Shown: one piece after another, positions 57,594 to 64,000 of the stretch | Position numbering within the stretch: the first letter of the stretch is position 1 | How the letters are laid out: each line of letters begins with the position of its first letter | NCBI GenBank assembly: GCA_027924585.1 | Contig: BSBM01000600.1 | Coordinates: 16,823,501-16,887,500, forward strand | From: Larix kaempferi | Taxonomy: Eukaryota; Streptophyta; Pinopsida; Pinales; Pinaceae | Length of the DNA: 64,000 nucleotides | Direction of reading: 5' to 3' | Made by a program: the position numbers and the translations under genes | The notes under the pieces: model-generated | Seen by the model: only the letters and a program-made list of their open reading frames with translations | Told to the model about the DNA's origin: nothing | Database searches by the model: none

Positions 57594-57740
57594 GGTTATC
57601 TCTCAAAGAACACATAATGACATACATCTATTTAGCAGGAATGAATGACTACCATTTTGGACGAGAATTAGAATGATCAGTCTTGTTGAATATTCATGGG
57701 ATTTTCCACTAAATATTTAGGTGGTGAGAGTTAGAGGTTA
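56568..57740 (+). repeat. Satellite-like tandem repeat, unit about 235 bp
   Basis: Five units are marked by a GGGAATTCTCTCTC-like block at about 56633, 56861, 57102, 57335 and 57592 (spacing 228-257). Each unit has a GA/G-rich half (GTTAGTGGTAGGGGG, GAGAGAGAG) and a spacer half with ACCATTTTGGATGGGAAT and GATCAGTCTTGTTGAATATT. The junction GAGAGAGGGGAATTCTCTCTC is almost palindromic. This is the right-hand part of the array split by the gypsy element. Confidence 0.85.
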
Positions 57741-58468
57741 GGTTGAAAGAGGATGGGGGGCTAGTGGCAGGGGAAGGAGATGGGGGGGGTTGTTAGTGGT
57801 AGTGGGGAGGGGGTTAGGTGGAGGAGTAGGGGATTGAGAGAGAGTGAGTGAGAGCATGGATTATTAAGTGTTACGTGGAGGAGAGAGAGATATATATATT
57901 TTGGGGACATGGTTAGAGGTAGGGGGAGGGGTATTATAAGGAGAGATAGGGAGGGGGGTTAGGGGTAAGTGGAGTAAGAGAGAGGGATCAGGGGACGGGA
58001 GGAGTGTTGGTGGTTAGTGGTAGGGGGTTATGGGTAAGGGGAGTAGGGGGAGAGAGAGAGAGAGAGAGAGAGGTGGTTAGTGGTAGTAGTAGGAGAGAGG
58101 GAGGGGATGGTTAAGGTAGGGGGTGTAGGGTGGAGAGAGAGAGAGAGAATGGGTTGGGGATGCAATTAGTGATTGGGGAGAGAGAGAGAGAGAGATAAAG
58201 ATGGGGGGGGTAGTGGTAGGAGGGTGAAGAGTGGCGGGTTAGAGAGAGAGAGAGAGAAATTGGGGGCATGGATAGTGGTAGTGGGGAGGTGGATTAGGAG
58301 AGAGAGGGGGTTTAGGGGTAGGGGGAGTAGGGAGAGAGAGATTTAGGGGTTTTTAGTGGTAGGATTAGGAGAGAGAATATGAAGAGAGAGGAGTGGGTTA
58401 TTAATGGTAGGGGAGGAGTAGGGCGAGAGGGAGAGAGAGAGAAAGGGGGGTGGGGGTGGTTAGTGGTA

Positions 58469-58503
<35 letters not shown>

Positions 58504-58530
58504 GGCGGTTAGGGGTAGGTGGAGGAATAG

Positions 58531-58579
<49 letters not shown>

Positions 58580-59033
58580 GGTGGTTAGGGGTAGGTGGAG
58601 GAATAGGGAAGAGAGAGAGGGGGGGGTTAGTAAGGGTTATGGGGAGGAGTAGAGAGAGGGGGAGGAGGGGGGTTATTAGTAGTATGATGTGAGGGGGCTA
58701 CATAGAGAGAGAAAGAGATGTGAGTGTAGTTGGTTAGTAGTAGGGGGGAAGGGATATTAGGAGAGACAGAGAGAGAGGGTGGGTTTAAGGATGGGGGAGT
58801 AAGTAAGAGAGAGATAGAGAGGTGGGGGTAGAGATTAGGGTTAGGGGTATGGGTAAGGGGGTGAGGAGTGGGGGGGTTGAGAGAGAGAGAAGGGGGGGGG
58901 TAATGGTGATTAAGGTTGGGGGTGGATGGGATTTACAAAAGAGAGAGACATATTAAGGGGGTTAAGGGTTTATGGAGGATGGGGTTGTGGGAAAGAGAGA
59001 GAGAGAGAGAGGATAAGTGGGGTTAGGGGTTTG

Positions 59034-59071
<38 letters not shown>

Positions 59072-59390
59072 TGGGGGTTAGGGGTGGGGCGAGGATTGAT
59101 AGAGAGAGAGGGGATGGGGATAGGATGGGGCGAGGAGTGATAGAGAGAGAGGGGATGGGGATAGGGTGGGGCGAGGAGTGATAGAAAGAGAGGGGATGGG
59201 GATAGGGGTGGGGATATGAAGGGAGAGATAGATAGATAGATGGGATAGTTAGGAGTCGGGGGCAGGGTTATAGGAGTTATATAGAAAGAAGGAGAGAGTG
59301 TGGGGAGGTTAGAGAGCACGGGGGTTAGGGATAATGGGAGAGAGAGGTGGGGTTAAAGAGATAAAGAGGGAAATAGAGAGCGAGAATAAA
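57741..59390 (+). repeat. Purine-rich array, right part
   Basis: Plus strand nearly all A/G/T with long (GA)n runs (for example about 57547-57583, 58527-58577 and 59038-59069) separated by GGGGTTAGTGGTAGGGG words. A small sub-array of about 53-57 bp units (GGGATGGGGATAGGGTGGGGCGAGGAG...TGATAGAGAGAG) lies at about 59085-59215. Apparent frames here (58379-58588, 59023-59319) are repeats, not genes. Confidence 0.88.
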
Positions 59391-60305
59391 TTAAATGCTA
59401 GGTAACAATAACACAAACATGTTTAATAATGTGCACATGTTAATAATGCGTGCGCAAATTATTTTTTATTTAAAAATGCGCCCATGTTACGAATTCAAAC
59501 ACATTTCAGATTTGAAAAAAGTTTGGCTTGAATGATTTTTTGCACTTTCGTGGTGGATGAGTTGTTTTCTTTGGTTTTTAGGTTTGGATTGTTAAACCTG
59601 TGGTTTGGGCCTGCAACTAACAAAACACATCCATTTTTTTCATTTCCCAATTTTTCAACATCAAATCTACATATGCTAGAATGGTTTGTTGCTAATGAAA
59701 TTACACAAACTTATAGAGATTTATGTGTAGATTCCAAATACATATTTGTTTGAGGAAGACAATATTGTTTTATATTTTATATTTATTTTTATTTGGTCAT
59801 GTGCCAAATTTATAAAAAACATAGGTTTCTTATTTTCTTTGTAACTTTCGATCAGTTCACCTATTTTGAAAATGAAAAAGAAACCGCACAAGTGTAGATG
59901 AAGACGTAGACACTAAAAAAAATTTCATTGATTGTTTTAAGATCCTCATAGCAGGGCCTAATGATCCACCTTCTCATTATGGGGCTTCACTGGCTTTCAT
60001 AATTTAAAAATTATATATAAAATTAACATTAAAAATTATGGAAACATAGTGCCACACAAGAACTGCCTATTAACTACAACCTTGCAATTGTTTTAAAAAA
60101 AATAGTGTTTATAGTAATTTTCCATAAATAAATGTTATATATTTTCAAATGTAACTTGATTGTCTACCTTTCATCCTTTTACACCATGGAGGATGACCAT
60201 TTATGGCATACATGTGGTTAATCTATTTGCTAGTGTATTTTTCCTTGTTTATGGTTATTCTCCAGTATATTAGGCAATCTACCTAGTCATGTATTTTTAC
60301 TTGTC
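59391..60305. other. AT-rich interval without supported genes
   Basis: A short frame at 59532-59753 has no motif. Nothing else was recognised. Confidence 0.5.
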
Positions 60306-60306
60306 T

Positions 60307-60482
60307 ATGGTTCAAATTTGGAGGGGGTAGGGTATGTACACCTCTATAGACTTTAGAAATTACATCACTTAGAGGAAGAGAGGGTCTCTTGTCCCACAAA
60401 CAAGGGGGTCTCATACACCAACTTGGTGTCTAGCTTAGTTGACCTTAAAAATAGATTATTATTATTATTATTATTATTATTA
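60307..60482 (+). repeat. SINE-like repeat, copy 1, with ATT tail
   Basis: A TGGTTCAAATTTGG word (B-box-like, 60307-60320) is followed by GGGTATGTACACCTCTATAGAC, TTGTCCCACAAACAAGG and an (ATT)n tail (about 60452-60482). The same order occurs at 60942-61060. A pol III B-box-like word, shared body and simple tail suggest a tRNA-derived SINE. An A box was not confirmed. Confidence 0.5.
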
Positions 60483-60558
60483 AACCCTCAACAATATTTT
60501 ATAATTTATTGGAACAATCTATTTATTCTAAGTTTTGAACTTTATTGTGGGTTTTGGC

Positions 60559-60651
60559 TTTTTTGGTAAAATCCAAATTTGGAAGTGTTTAAATTGTGGT
60601 TTTTAATCTATAAATAGATTTAGCATGCTCGAACACCCTATGGCACCCAAA
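60559..60651. repeat. Left arm of a long-range inverted repeat
   Basis: 93 bp including AATCTATAAATAGATTTAGC and CCTATGGCACCCAAA. It is the reverse complement, with scattered changes, of 63253-63346. The two arms lie 2.6 kb apart and enclose the Agenet gene. Confidence 0.75.
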
Positions 60652-60663
60652 AAAATTAGCCCG

Positions 60664-60757
60664 GATCCCTCTTGGTGCTTGATGGATTGAGTTTAAGATG
60701 GATCTATGCCGATCCCTCTTGGTGCTTGATGGATTGAGTTTAAGATGGATCTATGCT
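60664..60757 (+). repeat. Two-copy 47 bp tandem duplication
   Basis: GATCCCTCTTGGTGCTTGAT...GGATCTATGC is present twice in direct succession, starting at 60664 and 60711, almost identical. Confidence 0.92.
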
Positions 60758-60941
60758 GGTTAATTATTACATTTACATAGTTGAATCCAAACTATAAAAA
60801 TCTAACTTAACAACCATAGCCATTTTTTGGATTGCCTATTTGTTAATCTATTTTTACTTGTCAAATTTAATACCTACTAACTAAATATTATATCATTAAA
60901 TTTGATGAATTAAACATTACTTGTGTTCCTTATAGGAGGTT

Positions 60942-61060
60942 ATAGATTCAAATCCAAATAGAGTAGGGTATGTACACCTTTATAGACTTTATGGGGTCCC
61001 TTGTCCCACAAACAAGGAAGTCTCATGTTTGGTTAACCTTAAAAGTATTATTATTATTAA
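60942..61060 (+). repeat. SINE-like repeat, copy 2
   Basis: ATAGATTCAAATCC (B-box-like) is followed by GGGTATGTACACCTTTATAGAC, TTGTCCCACAAACAAGG and an ATTATTATTATTAA tail. It shares body and tail type with 60307-60482 but has an internal deletion. Confidence 0.5.
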
Positions 61061-61418
61061 TATTTCATAAATATTTTGTAATCTATTTACTTATTAATTA
61101 TAAATTATTACATTATTACTTTGACCTACTCAAATATAATACCCATCCAAACCATAAAAGTCTAACTAACTTCCTCGATACTCTCCAAGGTAATTAAAAA
61201 TTTATTAACCACCATTACCATTTTTTGTATTGTTGTATTCTCAACGCATACTTATCTTCCATTTCGGAATATATGTATGTAAGAGATACAACATACTAAG
61301 AGCATAGTAAGTTGGGTTGTGCTTGAGGAGTTTCTTCTTTATTTTGAAAAAGAGGGTTTGTTTTGGCTGTAAGAAAGTGATTTGAATCAGTTTAGAATTT
61401 TCAGTACTTACTAGTGTA

Positions 61419-61936
61419 ATGGCTCTGAAGGAAGGAATGCAAGTGGAGGCACGCTGCAACGAAGAAGGGTATAGAGAAGAAGGGTATAGAGGGGCTCTGA
61501 AGGAAGGAATGCAAGTGGAAGCACGCTGCAACGAAGAAGGGTATAGAAGGGCTTGGGTTGAGGGAATTGTGAGCAGTTTTGAAAGAGAAGCTTGCACCAT
61601 TAAATTGAAGAAGTTTGCAAAAGGTAATGGAAAGTCATTGGTGGAGGAGACGTCTACATGGATTATGAAAATTCATTGGTGAAAGTCTCTCTGGGTGATG
61701 TGAGACCCATTCCACCACATAGGCAGTTGCCTCTCCATTGCTTAGATGGAGTAGCAGTAGAAGCCAAGGAGATAGATTGCTGGTGGCCGGGCTTCATAGT
61801 CAAACAAGTTCAGTGTGACGGTCAAAAGCTTTGGTTGGTTTTTTTCCCTTACACGAAAGTCTTGACGGCATATCCTCTTCCACACTTACGTCCTGCTCAA
61901 GAATGGCGAGGAGGAAAGTGGATGATAGTGCTACCG
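61419..61936 (+). CDS. Agenet (Tudor-like) domain protein, exon 1, with a probable frameshift
   Basis: ATG 61419 begins MALKEGMQVEARCNEEGYRE. A 72 bp in-frame duplication gives two copies of ALKEGMQVEARCNEEGYR (from 61421 and 61493). The first Agenet-type domain reads AWVEGIVSSFEREACTIKLK, then the frame changes between about 61625 and 61658 to YMDYENSLVKVSLGDVRPIP. The second domain reads LHCLDGVAVEAKEIDCWWPG, FIVKQVQCDGQKLWLVFFPY and LRPAQEWRGGKWMIVLP. Agenet domains are Tudor relatives that read histone marks or act in RNA metabolism; plant DUF724 and EMSY-like proteins carry tandem pairs. A GT donor at 61937 keeps the frame with the acceptor at 62116. It is either a pseudogene with one frameshift or a gene with a sequence error. 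Confidence 0.7.
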
Positions 61937-62116
61937 GTTTGATTTCTCAGTCCCCCTGTATATATCTTTAGATTTTGTATTATGTTTCTTCTCTAACCTG
62001 TTCGAATAAATGGTAAAGAAGGGTACTTCTTAAACCTATTTGAATAAATGGTAAAAAAGGGTTTGACAAACTTGTATTGTAATCTAATTCAAGGAATATT
62101 CAACTATGTCATGCAG

Positions 62117-62436
62117 GAGAAAACCCTAAACATTGGGCAAGTAATAAGGGTTCAGAGTGACCCGGAAACTCTGAATTCCAAGAACCACTGCGATCTATGC
62201 TGTAAAGGATGCCCTACAGAGAAGAAAATCCAAGATGTGAACACCGAGGAGCCATCTTCTATAGGCTACAAGTCGAAAAACTGAAAAGTATCGAGCAGAA
62301 GCAGCAGGGTAGAGAAGCTCAAAATGCAAAAGAAACGGAAGTAATAGAAATAATAGAGATAGAAGAGCAGAACCAGGAGGGTAGAGAAGCTCAAAATGCA
62401 AAAGTAACGGAAGTAATAGAGATAGAAGATGACTAA
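62117..62436 (+). CDS. Agenet protein, putative exon 2 with acidic repeats
   Basis: After a TGCAG acceptor (62116) the frame continues EKTLNIGQVIRVQSDPETLN with a Cys cluster (CDLCCKGCPTEKK) and reaches a TGA at 62282-62284. In the overlapping frame (62209-62436) lies a clean acidic tail with two 24-residue repeats (REAQNAKETEVIEIIEIEE, then REAQNAKVTEVIEIEDD), encoded by a 72 bp repeat at 62307 and 62379. The VIEIEDD end looks like a SUMO-interaction motif (hydrophobic core next to acidic residues). A second frameshift or a small extra intron would join the tail to the rest. AATAAA at about 62529 may serve as polyadenylation signal. Confidence 0.55.
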
Positions 62437-63252
62437 TGACTGGAGCAACCTTTATATTTTCATATATGGATCTCTAGCTTATTTGTTGTTTAAGTCAACA
62501 AAACAGTATTATAATAAACTCTCTGTTCAATAAATCCTTCATGTTATTGAGCTCGGCATTGATATATTTTGATACTACACGCAGTAACTATACCGTGCAT
62601 TAGTGTATTACACTATTGCACTCTAATGTTTTGTGTATTTTATAATTTAATTTATAATTCCGTTTGTAATTCTAATTTCGATGATGTTTGTATGCCTGTG
62701 ATTTTGTTTTAGTTTGGAAGTTTTTTAGTTGACTTACGAGCAGTTTTGAATGCCATGAAAATAAACAATGTATTTGGTTTTGGACAGAGTTAATTATTAT
62801 TATTTTAGTTGTTTAAGATGGAGTTAAACCAATATGTTTCAGTGTGATCTATTTATGACCATGTCATATTTAATGCTTTGAGACTAGGGATTGTTGGAAT
62901 CAGTTCAATGCAGTATATTTATATATATTAATGTAAGTTAATTTAGTAGGATATCTAGTGAGGTTTAAATGTAGAAGCAATCAAGTTTTTGGCTTGATTG
63001 ACAGGAAACAACCTTATTATTAAAAAATAGGTTATTTATAATTTTGAATTATATTTTTTTTACATTACTGTGTTATTTTTTGGGGAATTAAGGGTAGTTT
63101 AAGCTTTTATAGGAAAACCCCACCTCACTACAAAAATATTTAAATTTACAATTTATTAAATATTCATATTTTCCATCTAAATTTGTTCTATTCTGGTTGG
63201 AAATTTTTAAAAAATCTTAGAATCACATATATTAGCTATAGAAATTACATAA
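62437..63252. other. Downstream region of the Agenet gene
   Basis: AT-rich, no frame of note. A polyadenylation-type AATAAA occurs near 62529. Confidence 0.5.
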
Positions 63253-63346
63253 TTTGGGTGCCATGGGGTATTTGAGGGTGCTGAATCTATTTATAGATTT
63301 AAAAATCCATTTTAAACACTTAGAAATTTAGATTTTACTAAAAAAA
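63253..63346. repeat. Right arm of the long-range inverted repeat
   Basis: TTTGGGTGCCATGGGGTATT...CTATTTATAGATTTAAAAATCC...GATTTTACTAAAAAA matches the reverse complement of 60559-60651. Confidence 0.75.
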
Positions 63347-64000
63347 TAAACTACTCCATATTTAAATTTACTATACATTATTAAATAAACTAATTCAGAA
63401 TCCATTTAATATTTTGATAGAGTCTATTTAATATTTGTTTTTTCATGGAGTTGCTACGTCCACCGATTTGACCCCGAGATGAGCTAACCCATCGGCTTAG
63501 TCTATTTAATATTTTATATAGAAAATTGTAAATTTAAATATATAGTAAATTGTAAATATAAATATTTAGGTAATAATGCATAATGATGAGTTTACTCCTT
63601 GTGCAAGGTCACCGGTTCGAATCCCCATCTAAAATGATGAGTTTTTGTAAATGGTACCAATCAGTGAGTCGAGTGAGCCAAAATAAGGGTAAGAATAGCT
63701 AAGATCTATCTTAAAACCGGATAGAGATCCAATTTCTTGAGGTTTAGTGTAAATTTGATCCATCTTGGTACTTGTGGAGGTTTTAATTTTTTTATTTTAT
63801 GAGTGGATATGGATTTTTTTAATTACTTTTCATTTAGATTTAATTTTTTAGTGAGTAGACATGATTTTTTTAATTATTTTTTATTTTTGGTAACATAACA
63901 TCTTCTTCATTTTTTAATTATTTTTTTATTTGTTAACATGAAAACGCTGCTTTAAGTAACTTGACAAATGTGACAATCTCCCCTAGGTTGTAAAAAATAA
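63347..64000. other. Right-edge non-coding sequence with a tRNA-like word
   Basis: AT-rich. At about 63608-63631 GGTCACCGGTTCGAATCCCC looks like the T-arm/B box of a tRNA (GGTTCGAATCC). No cloverleaf could be built around it, so a SINE remnant is more likely than a tRNA gene. Short words such as GATCCATCTTGGTACTTG (about 63758) resemble the 47 bp repeat at 60664. Confidence 0.4.

Noticed and set aside
63600-63640. Possible tRNA gene
   Set aside because: Only a T-arm-like word is present. No acceptor stem, D arm or anticodon arm can be formed around it.

Overview
The window is plant nuclear DNA from a large, repeat-rich genome. It is AT-rich, has plant LTR-retrotransposon families of both Ty1/copia and Ty3/gypsy type, intron-like exon fragments with GT..AG borders, a fragment of the plant Paf1-complex gene LEO1/VIP4, and one Agenet-domain gene. 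The size and nesting of the elements suggest a gymnosperm or another giant-genome plant, but the species cannot be fixed from the sequence. I see no rRNA, no functional tRNA gene, no CRISPR array and no prokaryotic feature.

Layout. 1-2322: 5' end of a minus-strand Ty3/gypsy element (LTR, primer site, stop-ridden gag) that runs off the left edge. 2431-2976: exon-like remnants that resemble a plant transposase. 5587-5960: a LEO1/VIP4 gene fragment. 7173-10088: a 2.9 kb non-autonomous LTR element with perfect GTGAC target duplications and a decayed coiled-coil ORF. 11450-12780: an unrecognised multi-exon gene-like remnant. 13333-20042: a complete but inactivated Ty1/copia element with perfect AATAG target duplications. 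23434-24214: an unrecognised minus-strand frame broken by a few stops.

24720-59390: a purine-rich (GA/GGGGTTAG) tandem array split by a 31 kb nest of retrotransposons (25508-56567). The outer element is a plus-strand Ty3/gypsy with LTRs at 25508-26164 and 55902-56567. Three insertions break it: (i) a 6.75 kb gag-only LTR element (28209-34961) inside its gag; (ii) a rearranged copia fragment ending in a large palindrome (39740-41160) inside its integrase; (iii) a 9.9 kb minus-strand gag-protease element (44267-54191, perfect AGAAG target duplications) inside an extra ORF that lies after pol. Without the insertions the outer element is about 13 kb.

60300-64000: SINE-like repeats with ATT tails, a pair of inverted repeats, and between them an Agenet/Tudor-like gene (61419-62436) with two in-frame 72 bp duplications and probable frameshifts.

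The retroelement genes are mostly dead. Many in-frame stops are TAG at places where a glutamine codon would fit, as expected from C-to-T decay of methylated CAG sites. The most interesting material is the long reading frames of unknown function carried by the elements: the 833-codon gag-like frame at 30293-32791, the intact 268-codon ORF at 42688-43494, and the coiled-coil frame at 8422-9343.
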